Source: Gemmobacter nectariphilus
GTDB lineage: Bacteria; Pseudomonadota; Alphaproteobacteria; Rhodobacterales; Rhodobacteraceae
NCBI GenBank assembly: GCA_020721445.1
Contig: DYMU01000026.1
Location: 1 to 32,132 of the forward strand
Length of the DNA stretch: 32,132 nucleotides
Direction: 5' to 3'
Shown here: piece after piece, positions 16,628 to 25,573 of the stretch
Position numbering within the stretch: the stretch's first letter is position 1
How the letters are laid out: each line of letters opens with the position of its first letter
Translations under genes and position numbers: made by a program
Notes under the pieces: generated by a model
What the model was told of the DNA's origin: nothing
Databases searched by the model: none
The model's input: the letters and a program-made list of their open reading frames with translations, nothing else

Positions 16628-17581
16628 ATGGCACTTCCGGTTTACGCATCGCCTCTGGAACGCATCTGGCATTACACCTATCTGGTGATCTGCGCGCTGA
16701 TCTTCCTGTTCCTGATCGCGCCGATCCTGATCGTTATCCCGTTGTCGTTCAACGCCGAGCCGTATTTCACCTTTACCGAAAAGATGCTGTCGCTGGACCC
16801 TGCGGGGTATTCCTTGCGCTGGTATGATCTGCTGCTGACACAGCCCTCGATGCCGACGGACGTGCCGCGCGACGCGGCATGGTGGGCGCAGGTCTGGCAG
16901 GAAAGCATCTGGATCAGGGCGGCCAAGAACTCGGTCATCATCGGGGTGTTTTCCACCATCGTGGCAACCGTTCTGGGCACGATTGCCGCCTTGGGCCTTA
17001 GCCGGCCGGAAATGCCCTATCGGCGAGTGGTGATGGCGATCCTGATTTCCCCGATGATCGTGCCGATCATCATCACCGCGACGGGGCTGTTCTTTTTCTA
17101 CTCAAACCCTTGCGCGCTGTTGAACTGGACCGGGCTTGCCGACCAATGCGGGCGGCTGACCGGCAGCTATCTGGGCGTGGTGCTGGCGCATGCGACGCTG
17201 GGCATCCCGTTTGTCATCATCACCGTGACGGCCACCCTGATCGGCTTTGACCAGTCGCTGAACCGGGCGGCGGCCAGCCTTGGCGCACCGCCCACAACCA
17301 CATTCTTCAAGGTCACCATGCCGCTGATCCTGCCGGGCGTGATCTCGGGCGCGCTGTTTGCCTTTGTCACCAGCTTTGACGAGGTGGTGGTGGTGCTGTT
17401 CGTGGCAGCCCATGACCAGCAAACCATTCCGCGCCAGATGTGGAACGGCATCCGCGAACAGATCAGCCCGGCCATCCTTGCGGTGGCGACCATTCTGGTG
17501 ATCATCTCGGTCGGGATGTTGGCCACGCTGGAATTGCTGCGCCGCCGGTCGGAACGCTTGCGCGGCGTGACGCCGGCCTAA
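16628..17581 (+). CDS. ABC transporter permease (PotC type)
   Basis: A 317-residue second permease of the same importer with six transmembrane helices, starting with LVICALIFLFLIAPILIVIP. The coupling-loop motif is NRAAASLGAPPTTTFFKVTM, followed by PLILPGVISGALFAFVTSFD. AAGGGGC precedes the ATG. Its stop overlaps the stop of the opposite-strand AEC transporter by 4 bases, leaving no room for a separate terminator. It completes the ATPase, binding protein, permease, permease set, so the transporter appears intact. Confidence 0.93.
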   Translation: MALPVYASPLERIWHYTYLVICALIFLFLIAPILIVIPLSFNAEPYFTFTEKMLSLDPAGYSLRWYDLLLTQPSMPTDVPRDAAWWAQVWQESIWIRAAKNSVIIGVFSTIVATVLGTIAALGLSRPEMPYRRVVMAILISPMIVPIIITATGLFFFYSNPCALLNWTGLADQCGRLTGSYLGVVLAHATLGIPFVIITVTATLIGFDQSLNRAAASLGAPPTTTFFKVTMPLILPGVISGALFAFVTSFDEVVVVLFVAAHDQQTIPRQMWNGIREQISPAILAVATILVIISVGMLATLELLRRRSERLRGVTPA

Positions 17582-18516
17582 GGCAATATCGCCAGCCACA
17601 TCCAGATGGTTCCGATCGACAGCGCAGTGGCAATCAGCACCGCCGAGGCGTTTACCCGTTTGGCCACGCCATACAGATGCGCAAACAGATAGGCGTTGAT
17701 CCCCGGCGCCATTGCAGATGTCAGCACGGCGGATCGCAGCGCGTCAGTGTCCAGCGCAAACACCCGGCTGGCCAGCAGCCACGTCACCCCCGGATGCAGG
17801 ATCAACGAGGCGAAACAGACCATGGCAATGGTGGCGCGGTCGCCCTCGGGCCGATAGCGCAGCAGCACCCCGCCCAGCCCGAACAGGGCCGCCGGAATCG
17901 CCGCGCGGGTCATCAGGTCCACCCCCGCCCACACCGCCCCCGGCAAGGGCAGGCCCGACAGGTTGACGATGAACCCCAGCGTGATGCCAATCACCAGGGG
18001 CTGCGAAAAGATGGCCCGCACCACCTGACGCGTCAGGGCGGGCGCCGACAGCCCTTGGCCCCGGGTCCGCGCCCATTCCATCAGGCTGATGCCAAAGCCA
18101 TAGAGCAGCGGCGAATGGATCGAGATGATGGCAAAGTTGCCCGACAGCGCATCGGCCCCATAGGCGCGCTCGGTGATCGGGATGCCCAAGAGCAGCGAGT
18201 TTGAAAACAATCCGGCAAAGCCGATGGCGACGCTGTCGGTCAACGGGCGATGAAACACAAGGCGCGCGCCCAGAAAGCAGAAGGCAAATCCAGAGAACGC
18301 CCCGGCATAGAACGACAGCAAAAGCCCCGCGTCATAGGCACCCGACAGATCCAGCGTGGCGATGGATTTGAACAACAGGCAGGGCACGGCAAAGTTCTGC
18401 GCAAAGCGCATCAGCCCGTCCACGGCACTGTCGGCAAACAGCCCCAGGCGGGCGGCGGCATAGCCAAAGCCGATCACCAGAAACACCGGCAGGATCACGT
18501 CCAGCAGCGCAGTCAT
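17578..18516 (-). CDS. AEC family transporter
   Basis: A 312-residue membrane protein of the auxin efflux carrier family with about ten hydrophobic segments. Typical features are the opening LLDVILPVFLVIGFGYAAAR, RFAQNFAVPCLLFKSIA, the N-half FAGLFSNSLLLGIPITERAYG, and the C-half LILHPGVTWLLASRVF and SAMAPGINAYLFAHLYG. Members export or import small organic acids; no substrate can be assigned here. Its start overlaps the stop of the MBL-hydrolase gene (ATGA), so it is the last gene of the long minus-strand operon. It is convergent with the transporter permease. Confidence 0.92.
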   Translation of the reverse strand: MTALLDVILPVFLVIGFGYAAARLGLFADSAVDGLMRFAQNFAVPCLLFKSIATLDLSGAYDAGLLLSFYAGAFSGFAFCFLGARLVFHRPLTDSVAIGFAGLFSNSLLLGIPITERAYGADALSGNFAIISIHSPLLYGFGISLMEWARTRGQGLSAPALTRQVVRAIFSQPLVIGITLGFIVNLSGLPLPGAVWAGVDLMTRAAIPAALFGLGGVLLRYRPEGDRATIAMVCFASLILHPGVTWLLASRVFALDTDALRSAVLTSAMAPGINAYLFAHLYGVAKRVNASAVLIATALSIGTIWMWLAILP

Positions 18517-19319
18517 GGGGCAAGCGTCAGGGTCATGCCATCATGGGCCGGGCGGATATGGGCGGGCAATTCGCCCAGCAGCGTGGCGTGGTCCAGATCG
18601 TTGTGCATGTTGGTCAGCACCGCGAGGGCCGGTTTGGCGCGGGCGATCCACTCCAGCGTCAGGGCCAGATGGGCATGGGTCGGGTGCGGCTTGCGGCGCA
18701 GGGCATCGACGATCCAGACATCCAACCCCTGCAACAGCGGCCAATGCGCCTCGGGGATGCCAACCGCATCGGGCAGATAGGCCAGATTGCCGATGCGAAA
18801 GCCAAGCGCATCCATGCTGCCATGTTCGCACAGGAACGGCGTCAGGGTCACGTCACCACCGGGGCCGGAAACGGTGACCGGCCCGTCAATGCTATGCAGG
18901 TCAAGGATCGGCGGATAAGGGCTGCCATGCGGCTGCACGAAGGCATAGGCAAAGCGCGACAAGAGCGCGTCCTGCGTCGGGCCATCGGCCCAGACGGCCA
19001 GGCGGCGCCCGATGTTGAAGACGATCTGGCGCAAGTCATCAATGCCATGGGTGTGGTCGGCATGGGCATGGGTATAGACCACGGCGTCCAGCATCCCCAC
19101 GCCTGCCGCCAAAAGCTGTGCGTGCATGTCGGGCGTGGTGTCGATCAGCACGCGGGTGGTGCCTGTCGAACGGATCCGTTCCACCAGCAGCGAACAGCGG
19201 GTGCGGCGGTTTTTCGGGTTTGCCGGGTCGCAGGCCCCCCAGTCGGGACCGTCAGACCCCAGTCGCGGCACCCCACCCGAGGTTCCGCAGCCAAGGATGG
19301 TGAAGCGCAATTCCGACAT
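18513..19319 (-). CDS. MBL-fold metallo-hydrolase (PhnP-like)
   Basis: A 268-residue metallo-beta-lactamase-fold protein. The N-terminal segment FTILGCGTSGGVPRLG and the cysteine-containing insertion ACDPANPKNRRTRCS are shared with PhnP-like phosphodiesterases. The metal motif is VVYTHAHADHTHGIDDLR (HxHxDH), with further histidines in FLCEHGSMDALGFRIG and NMHNDLDHATL. The physiological substrate is unknown; cyclic nucleotides or phosphodiesters are the usual guess. Its start overlaps the tatD stop by 1 base and its stop overlaps the AEC start. MBL-tatD-holB clustering is common in Alphaproteobacteria. Confidence 0.92.
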   Translation of the reverse strand: MSELRFTILGCGTSGGVPRLGSDGPDWGACDPANPKNRRTRCSLLVERIRSTGTTRVLIDTTPDMHAQLLAAGVGMLDAVVYTHAHADHTHGIDDLRQIVFNIGRRLAVWADGPTQDALLSRFAYAFVQPHGSPYPPILDLHSIDGPVTVSGPGGDVTLTPFLCEHGSMDALGFRIGNLAYLPDAVGIPEAHWPLLQGLDVWIVDALRRKPHPTHAHLALTLEWIARAKPALAVLTNMHNDLDHATLLGELPAHIRPAHDGMTLTLAP

Positions 19320-20134
19320 CAGGCACCTTTTGCCGCACGGGTGAACAGGCGGTCGAAATTGGCGGTGGTCTGGGCGGCAAATTCGGCTTCGGTCAGGCCG
19401 TAAAACTGCGCGCCAACCGCGGCGGTAAAGGCGGTATAGGCCGGTTCATTGCGCCGCCCGCGATGGGGTGGCGGGGCCAGATAGGGGCTGTCGGTTTCCA
19501 GCAGGATGCGGTCCACCGGGGCTGCGGCAAAGATATCGCGCACCTCTTGCGACTTGGGGAATGTCGCGATGCCGGACATCGACAGATAGAACCCCAGATC
19601 CAGCGCCGCGCGGGCCAGCCCCGCACCACTGGAAAAGCAATGCATGACGCAGGTATAGGGGCGTTCGTTAAAGCACTCTGTCAAGATCGCGGCCATGTCT
19701 TCATCGGCGGCGCGGGCGTGGATGATCAGGGGCAGGCCGGTTTCCTGTGCGGCCTGAACATGCACCCGCAGGCTGGTTTGCTGAATGGCCTTGCTGTCGG
19801 CTGTGTAATGGTAATCAAGGCCGGTTTCGCCGATGCCGACAAACTTGGGGTGCGCGGCAAGCGCCACAAGCTGATCGACCGTCACCAGCGGGTCTTCGTG
19901 CGCCCGCATCGGGTGGGTGCCGGCGGCATAGAACACGCCCGGATGGGCCTCGGCCAGTGCCCGCACCTTGGGTTCATTTTCCATCCGTGTGCAGATCGTC
20001 ACCATCCGGCGCACACCTGCGGCATGGGCGCGGGCGATGATCTGATCAATCTCGCCCGCAAAATCGGGAAAGTCGAGGTGACAATGCGAGTCGACGATCT
20101 CGGGCGGGCTGGCGGCTGTTTCGGGGGGCATCAT
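19319..20134 (-). CDS. TatD family metal-dependent hydrolase/DNase
   Basis: A 271-residue TIM-barrel hydrolase. The metal-binding N-terminal motif is VDSHCHLDFPDF. It is followed by AAGTHPMRAHED, GIGETGLDYHYTAD, PLIIHARAADEDM, CVMHCFSSGAG and the C-terminal LLETDSPYLAPPPHRGRRNEP; these are all classical TatD blocks. Family members have 3'-5' exonuclease activity in vitro. It lies 4 bases downstream of holB. In several other alphaproteobacterial groups metG sits between holB and tatD; it is absent here. Confidence 0.95.
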   Translation of the reverse strand: MMPPETAASPPEIVDSHCHLDFPDFAGEIDQIIARAHAAGVRRMVTICTRMENEPKVRALAEAHPGVFYAAGTHPMRAHEDPLVTVDQLVALAAHPKFVGIGETGLDYHYTADSKAIQQTSLRVHVQAAQETGLPLIIHARAADEDMAAILTECFNERPYTCVMHCFSSGAGLARAALDLGFYLSMSGIATFPKSQEVRDIFAAAPVDRILLETDSPYLAPPPHRGRRNEPAYTAFTAAVGAQFYGLTEAEFAAQTTANFDRLFTRAAKGA

Positions 20135-20138
20135 CGGC

Positions 20139-21266
20139 TTACCTTAAGGCGAGCTGTGCCGCCGTCTCGTCAATTTTCAGCAAGCTATCCATCAGAAGGG
20201 CGGCAGGGTCAAGGTTGACCGCCTTGCCGCGCCGCGCCCGCAGCGACAGCGTCTGTGCCAGATCGGCCCAGGCGCGGGCCGCTGCCTCATTCGGGGCAAG
20301 TCGGGCAAACAACTCGCCCTCGCCCTTGGCGGCTTCGGGCCGAAGCTGGCGGGAGACGCCGGCACGGGCCAGCCGGGCCAGAAACAGATCAAGCAGCGTC
20401 ACAATCAGGTCAAAGCGGTCTTCGGCCCCCTTGCCCGCGCCCATTTCCGCCAGCGCAAGCGCGCGCATGCGGTCCAGCCGGGGCAGGGTGCTGAACAACC
20501 CGATCAGCGCCCCATAGGTTTGCAGCCCGTCCAGATTGCTCAGCCGGAACGCCTCACCGACCGAGCCGCCCGCCAACTCGCCAAGTGCTTGCACCTGATC
20601 CGGCTCTACCCCGCCGCCCGCCTGTTCCAGCGCGCGCGCCAGCGGGTCCGGCGGCAGGGTGGCCAGTCGCAATTCGCGGCAGCGCGACCGGATGGTGGGC
20701 AAAAGCCGGTGCGGTTGATGCGCAATGACCAGAAAGGTCACATTGGCGGGCGGTTCTTCCAGCAGTTTCAGCAGGGCATTGGCGGCGCCGGTGTTCATGT
20801 CATCCGCCGCGTCGATGATCGCCACGCGCCGCCCGCCATCGGCGGCCGACAGGGCGAAAAACGATTTCATCTTGCGCACCTCATCCACACGGATGTCGGC
20901 CGACAGCGCGGTTTCCTTTTCATTCGGGCCGCGCCGCAGCAGAAACAGGCGCGGTTCGGCCAGTTGCAGCATCCGCCGCGCCACCGGCACATCGGGGGCG
21001 ATGTCCAGCGAGGTGGGCGGCGGCGGGCTGAACATGCCGCCGTCATCGGGCGGGGTGGCCAGCAAGAACCGCGCGATGCGCCAGGCAAGGGTGGCCTTGC
21101 CGACGCCCTTTTGTCCGGTGATCAGCCAGCCATGGTGCTGCCGCCCCGAGGTATAGGCCTGCAAGAAGGCGCTTTCAGCCGCATCATGGCCAAACAGACG
21201 CAGCGTCTGGCGCGGGTGCGGCGCGCCCTCGACGCGGTCAGCTTCGGGCAGATCAACGCTGGCCAT
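20139..21266 (-). CDS. holB: DNA polymerase III subunit delta'
   Basis: A clamp-loader subunit of 375 residues. The N-terminal ATPase-like domain has HHGWLITGQKGVGKATLAWR (P-loop), and the later segments AIIDAADDMNTGAANALLKL and EEPPANVTFLVIAHQPHRLL are diagnostic for HolB. TIRSRCRELRLATLPPD is the sensor region. The C-terminal helical domain follows. The gene overlaps the tmk stop by one base and is part of the SPOR-dacC-tmk-holB-tatD-MBL-AEC operon. Confidence 0.95.
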   Translation of the reverse strand: MASVDLPEADRVEGAPHPRQTLRLFGHDAAESAFLQAYTSGRQHHGWLITGQKGVGKATLAWRIARFLLATPPDDGGMFSPPPPTSLDIAPDVPVARRMLQLAEPRLFLLRRGPNEKETALSADIRVDEVRKMKSFFALSAADGGRRVAIIDAADDMNTGAANALLKLLEEPPANVTFLVIAHQPHRLLPTIRSRCRELRLATLPPDPLARALEQAGGGVEPDQVQALGELAGGSVGEAFRLSNLDGLQTYGALIGLFSTLPRLDRMRALALAEMGAGKGAEDRFDLIVTLLDLFLARLARAGVSRQLRPEAAKGEGELFARLAPNEAAARAWADLAQTLSLRARRGKAVNLDPAALLMDSLLKIDETAAQLALR

Positions 21267-21889
21267 CAGCGGGCCTGCAAGGCGGCCAGCGTGGCGCGCA
21301 GCACATCGGCTGCCACCGCATCGGGGGCTTGCGCGCCGTCGATCACCCGAAAGCGGGCATGGCGGGCGGCAAGCGCCAGAAACCCGGTGCGGGCGCGGGT
21401 CTGAAACACCAGCCCCATGTCCTCGAACCGCATTTCGGCCCCGGCGCGGGCGGCCGCGCGCGCCAGCCCCGCGGCAGGGTCAAGGTCGATCAGCAGTGTC
21501 AGGTCAGGCTCGACCCCGATCATCAGGGCGTGCAGGGTATCGACCATCTCGGTCAGATCCCCACGGGTGATGCCCTGAAAGATGCGGGTGCTGTCGGCAA
21601 ACCGGTCGGTGATCACCACATCGCCGCGGGCCAGTGCCGGCTGGATGGTCTTTTCCAGATGGTCGCGGCGGGCGGCGGTGAACAGCAAGATCTCGGTCTC
21701 GGCCGACCAGCGATCGGTGGTGCCTTGCAGCACCAGACGGCGGATATCTTCGGCCCCGGCGCTGCCACCGGGTTCGCGCGTCAGGGTGACGCCGTGGCCC
21801 AACCCCCGCAAGGCATCGGCCAAGTGCCGGGCTTGGGTGGATTTCCCCGACCCGTCAATGCCTTCGAAACTGATGAACACGCCCGCCAT
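21266..21889 (-). CDS. tmk: thymidylate (dTMP) kinase
   Basis: It phosphorylates dTMP to dTDP. The 207-residue length is normal. The P-loop FEGIDGSGKSTQ lies near residue 9. TLTREPGGSAGAEDIR, LLFTAARRDHLEKTIQPAL and the DR-motif VVITDRFADSTRIFQG complete the family pattern. It starts 12 bases downstream of the carboxypeptidase stop and shares one base with holB, a coupling seen widely in bacteria. Confidence 0.97.
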   Translation of the reverse strand: MAGVFISFEGIDGSGKSTQARHLADALRGLGHGVTLTREPGGSAGAEDIRRLVLQGTTDRWSAETEILLFTAARRDHLEKTIQPALARGDVVITDRFADSTRIFQGITRGDLTEMVDTLHALMIGVEPDLTLLIDLDPAAGLARAAARAGAEMRFEDMGLVFQTRARTGFLALAARHARFRVIDGAQAPDAVAADVLRATLAALQAR

Positions 21890-21901
21890 CGCCCCGGCCT
21901 A

Positions 21902-23047
21902 TCAGGAGGCGGCGTCCCCGTCGAGATAGCGCGCGCGCAGCGCGTTGACCGCAGCACCAAGGCGCTTGCCAAAGCCACCGGCGGCCACATCCGCCTCAAC
22001 CACCAAAGGCACGCGGGCATCGGGCAGGTCGGGGATATGGATCACCAGCGCCCCCACCTCGGTGCCCGCCGTCAGCGGCGCGCGCAGCGGGCCGGTGTAG
22101 ATCGCCTCGGCGCTGGTGCCCTCTTGCACAAGGGCCGGGACCAGCAGTTTCACATCCTGCGCCGTCACCAGACCCACCGCGTCGGCGGCCCCCAGCCAGA
22201 CAGGCGCCTCGGCAATGCGTTGCCCGGCCCTGACCAGCGTCTTTTCGGCAAATTGGCGAAACGCCCAGGACACGATGCGTTCGGCTTCTTCGGCGCGGTC
22301 CTTTTCGCTGGCCAGCCCGGTGATGACGAAAATCACCCGGCGGTTGCCCTGCGCCGCCGATCCGACCAGACCATAGCCCGCCTCGGACGTGTGGCCGGTT
22401 TTCAACCCGTCAGCCCCAACCCCAAGCGCCAGCAGCGGATTGCGGTTGTTGGCGTTGGCAGGCGCGCGGTCCTTGTAGTTGAAGGTGGTTTCGGCAAAAA
22501 TCGGATAATATTCGGGGAATTCGGTGATCAGCCGGTTTGCCAGAATGCCAAGATCGCGCATCGACATTTCATGCCCCGGCGCGGGCCAGCCAGAGGCGTT
22601 CTTGTAGGTCGAATGCTGCATGCCAAGCGCCTTGGCGCGCTGGGTCATCTGCTGGGCAAAGGCCTCTTCGGTGCCGGCCAGACCTTCGGCCACCACCACA
22701 CAGGCATCATTGCCCGAGTTGACGATCATGCCGTGGATCAGATCATTCACCGTGGGCCGGTCGGATTCTTGCAAGAACATCGTCGATCCGCCCATTTCCC
22801 GCGCCCGGCTGGAGACGGGAAATTCGGTGTCCATCGTCACCCGGCCATCGCGCAACGCCTCGAACAGCATGTTGATGGTCATCAGCTTTGACATGCTGGC
22901 CGGGGGCAGGGGGGTATCGGCGTTCTTGTCCATCAGCACGGTCTTGGTGGTGACATCATAGACCCAGGCGGCACTGGCGCGCGTGTCAAAGGCCTGTGCC
23001 ACAGAGGCGACCAACAGCAGGATCAGGGTCAGGATGGAACGAAACAT
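21902..23047 (-). CDS. dacC: D-alanyl-D-alanine carboxypeptidase (PBP5/6 type, S11 family)
   Basis: A 381-residue periplasmic peptidoglycan carboxypeptidase with a Sec signal peptide (MFRSILTLILLLVASVAQAF). All three active-site motifs are present: PPASMSKLMT (SxxK), MIVNSGNDACV (SxN) and GLKTGHT (KTG). The C-terminal PBP5-associated domain follows, ending in an alternating basic region LGAAVNALRARYLDGD that could contact the membrane. I chose the ATG at 23047 with GGAGG upstream; the alternative at 23062 would be a TTG and places the Shine-Dalgarno inside the gene. Assignment as DacC rather than DacA is conventional for Rhodobacterales. Confidence 0.95.
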   Translation of the reverse strand: MFRSILTLILLLVASVAQAFDTRASAAWVYDVTTKTVLMDKNADTPLPPASMSKLMTINMLFEALRDGRVTMDTEFPVSSRAREMGGSTMFLQESDRPTVNDLIHGMIVNSGNDACVVVAEGLAGTEEAFAQQMTQRAKALGMQHSTYKNASGWPAPGHEMSMRDLGILANRLITEFPEYYPIFAETTFNYKDRAPANANNRNPLLALGVGADGLKTGHTSEAGYGLVGSAAQGNRRVIFVITGLASEKDRAEEAERIVSWAFRQFAEKTLVRAGQRIAEAPVWLGAADAVGLVTAQDVKLLVPALVQEGTSAEAIYTGPLRAPLTAGTEVGALVIHIPDLPDARVPLVVEADVAAGGFGKRLGAAVNALRARYLDGDAAS

Positions 23048-23077
23048 CGGGCCTCCGGTCAATCAGCGTTTTGGGGA

Positions 23078-23950
23078 TCAGCGTTTCAGAACATAAGCAT
23101 CGGGAAAGCCAAGGCCCTTGACCTTGGTCAGGGCGGCTGCGTCGCCACGGCTGGTGACGGACCAAAGCGCCTTGCCCTTGGCCTCTTCGCGCCGCACATC
23201 GGCGGTCAGCCCCGCCTTCTTCAGCGTTTCTGCGGCACGGGTGGCATTGGCCTCGACCGAGAAAATGCCGATCTGGATGGTCTGACCGCTGCCGGTGGGC
23301 GCGGGCGCCTTTGGTGCCGGCGTGGCTGGCGGGCTGGCCACCGGGGCGGGCGGGGTGCCGACCGTGGGGGCGATGGTCGTGGGCGACACCGGCTTGCCCT
23401 CGACACGGTCAATCGCGGCGGCTGCCCCGGCGATCGGGTCCAGCGTTTGGGTTTCCACCGCTTCGGAACTGTCAAGAATCGGCTTGGTCGCGTCGGGTGC
23501 GACCTTTTCCTCATCGCGGCGCAGCGCGATCACGCTGACATCGGCGGGCGCGCCCGCAAGGATGCCAAGCGCTGCCGCCGCGTCAGACGAGATTTGCAGC
23601 TTTGGTCCCGGGTTCGCGATTTCGCGCCGGAACAGCGCACCGATCACGAACTTGCCGTTGGCGGTGTTGCGGATGATCACCCGCTCGGGGTCTTTCGCGT
23701 CGGGTGACGCCACCCAGACGCCGCCCAGCGACGGGCGACCATCCCACAGCGCCTTGTCCGTGGTCTGGAACACTTCGGGCGCCTCGACATCGCGATCGAC
23801 CAACCGCGTCGACGTTGCCGCCAGAGGGGCAGCCGCATCCGGGCTTGCCTTGCCCTTGCCCTTGAACAGACCCTCGCCTGCGACGCAGCCACCAAGGGCC
23901 ACACCCGCCACCGTCATCAGGAGAAACGCCCTGATCCTTGCCTTTGCCAT
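23078..23950 (-). CDS. SPOR-domain lipoprotein, RlpA-like
   Basis: A 290-residue envelope protein. The signal peptide ends in a lipobox ALGGC (Cys22). The middle part (about residues 60-165) ends like the double-psi barrel of RlpA (VIIRNTANGKFVIGALFRRE, then DAAAALGILAG). A Pro/Ala linker (about 185-215) precedes a C-terminal SPOR domain beginning IQIGIFSVEANATRAAETLK. SPOR domains bind denuded glycan strands at the division septum. Position 30 bases upstream of the carboxypeptidase gene suggests joint work on septal peptidoglycan. It is the first gene of the operon; the promoter lies beyond 23950. Confidence 0.88.
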   Translation of the reverse strand: MAKARIRAFLLMTVAGVALGGCVAGEGLFKGKGKASPDAAAPLAATSTRLVDRDVEAPEVFQTTDKALWDGRPSLGGVWVASPDAKDPERVIIRNTANGKFVIGALFRREIANPGPKLQISSDAAAALGILAGAPADVSVIALRRDEEKVAPDATKPILDSSEAVETQTLDPIAGAAAAIDRVEGKPVSPTTIAPTVGTPPAPVASPPATPAPKAPAPTGSGQTIQIGIFSVEANATRAAETLKKAGLTADVRREEAKGKALWSVTSRGDAAALTKVKGLGFPDAYVLKR

Positions 23951-24798
23951 TCCCAGCCCCCGATATGCACAGGTTGGTCCCGCGCCTTATGTTTTGGGTT
24001 TGCGCCACCGGACGGCGGCGAAAGCCCGATACAAACGTTGCTTATAGTCACATCATACAGATGCGCATGCGCTGTGGGAAGGCCACCTGCAATGATCGGC
24101 AAGGATCGACACGCAGAGTTGACGCCAAAGCCTGTTTTTGTCCTGCGCGTTGCGTCCGGTGCCTGCGCCGCCGTGATGCCCCGATCTGTCAATCGCCACA
24201 TCGGTGTGATGCTGGCAGAGGTCATGAGCCGTGCCAAGACCTTGGTGGACGCAGCGCCTTGCAGGGGGGTGCGCGCCGACAGCCCGCCCATCGCCTCGGC
24301 CCACACGCCCAGTCTTCGGCGTCAGGAAGTCGGCCCACACGGCCGCGGCTGCATAATTCATTTCGTTCGTATCTTCGGATCAAGACATGACGCACACAGC
24401 CATAGTTTGCGGAAGCTGCAAGAAACCTGTCTGGATCGGCCCAGCGCTTCCGCGCAAAACCCGTCGGCCACCGTATCGTTGATGACCCATGATCTGTTTC
24501 AAAGGTTGGCGGAGGGAACGCGACTGCGGTCGGACCTTCTCTGGCCTCTCGCTGACTTTGGGCGCGTCACATGGAAAGCTGATCGTGATGGGAGCTGTCC
24601 TTTTGGGGGCGGCTGAAACGTCTGTTCGGTAGGGAATTGGACCCAACTCTGCGAAGGTCCGAAACGTCGTCGCAGTCGCGGGCCTGAGTTCTATTCTCAA
24701 CCACGACATCCACGTGCTGAATTGCAATGGAGCCGGGCGCGGCTTGCGTGCCGTTGCTCTTGGCAAGGTGCGAGCGGGCGGCGATGCGCGCAAACCGC
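23951..24798. other. 848-base stretch with no recognisable gene
   Basis: Several frames of 100-190 codons are open here on both strands, but none shows a known domain, a good ribosome binding site with coding-like composition, or agreement between start and neighbours. The first part must hold the promoter of the SPOR operon. No tRNA, terminator or IS end was seen. It marks the border between the conserved operon and the sigma-factor locus and may contain decayed genes. Confidence 0.5.
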
Positions 24799-25572
24799 TC
24801 AGGCCGAAAACTGCGCGCGGATGGATCGGGCGGCGGGCATCAGTTCGGTTTCGCTGAACCCGCCGCCCACGCCGTAGGCGGTCCCATCCCGGACCCAGGT
24901 GATGACGCCGGAATCGTCGAACCGCCTGAAGGCCATGGGGCTGTCGTCATCCGGGTCACTGCTGCCCGCGACGTAAAGCACCACGCGGCGGCCCGAGGCG
25001 TTCTCATACATCAACATCGCGGCCGGCGCGCCGTCGGCGACCATCAGCCTGCCGCCGACAAAGGCAAAGCCGATGTCCGTCAGGTTGGGGATCGGAATCG
25101 GGCGGCCAAGGCGCTTGCCCAGCCAATCCGACAGGTGGTCGGCCTGGTCCGCGCCAAGCTCGACCGGATGCAGGGTTTCGGGCGAATAGACGGCATAGGC
25201 ACCCTGCGTTTCCTCGGCCACACGCATTGCGAAATCTGGACGCTGCACCAGATGCTGGCCGAAAAAGCCGGCACCGATGCCGATGCCAAGCCAGACAACC
25301 GACGCGGCGATGGCCTGCCGACGCCCTTCGCCACGCCGCGCAAGCACGCCGATCATCGTGGCCGGAACCGGTTCCATCGCAGCAGAGTCAGCACGGTGCC
25401 GCAGGGCGGTGTTGAACATGCGCCAGTCGGCGACACGTCGCGCATCGGCGGGATGGTCCCGGAGATGCGCTTCGACGGCCGCGATCCGGTCATCGGGAAG
25501 CTGATCGTCGGCATGGGCGTGCAACTCGTCCTGCGTGACGGGGCCGGTCTGGGGCGTCTGGATACCTGTCAT
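24799..25572 (-). CDS. membrane-anchored anti-sigma factor
   Basis: A 257-residue protein. The N-terminal cytoplasmic part has the usual anti-sigma opening TQDELHAHADDQLPDDRIAA and VEAHLRDHPADARRVADWR. It lacks the HxxxCxxC zinc motif of the ZAS class. A single transmembrane helix (about residues 86-106, ASVVWLGIGIGAGFFGQHLV) is followed by a periplasmic domain of about 150 residues with MVADGAPAAMLMYENASGRR. The start lies one base after the sigma-factor stop, as expected for a cognate pair. The signal sensed is unknown. Confidence 0.9.
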   Translation of the reverse strand: MTGIQTPQTGPVTQDELHAHADDQLPDDRIAAVEAHLRDHPADARRVADWRMFNTALRHRADSAAMEPVPATMIGVLARRGEGRRQAIAASVVWLGIGIGAGFFGQHLVQRPDFAMRVAEETQGAYAVYSPETLHPVELGADQADHLSDWLGKRLGRPIPIPNLTDIGFAFVGGRLMVADGAPAAMLMYENASGRRVVLYVAGSSDPDDDSPMAFRRFDDSGVITWVRDGTAYGVGGGFSETELMPAARSIRAQFSA

Positions 25573-25573
25573 G

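Noticed and set aside
24038-24616. 192-codon plus-strand frame in the same gap
   Set aside because: It overlaps other equally poor frames on both strands and has no motif or start signal.
24380-24793. 137-codon minus-strand frame in the gap before the anti-sigma gene
   Set aside because: It has no recognisable domain, no convincing ribosome binding site and unusual composition (Pro, Arg, Thr). It could be a relic but cannot be supported as a gene.
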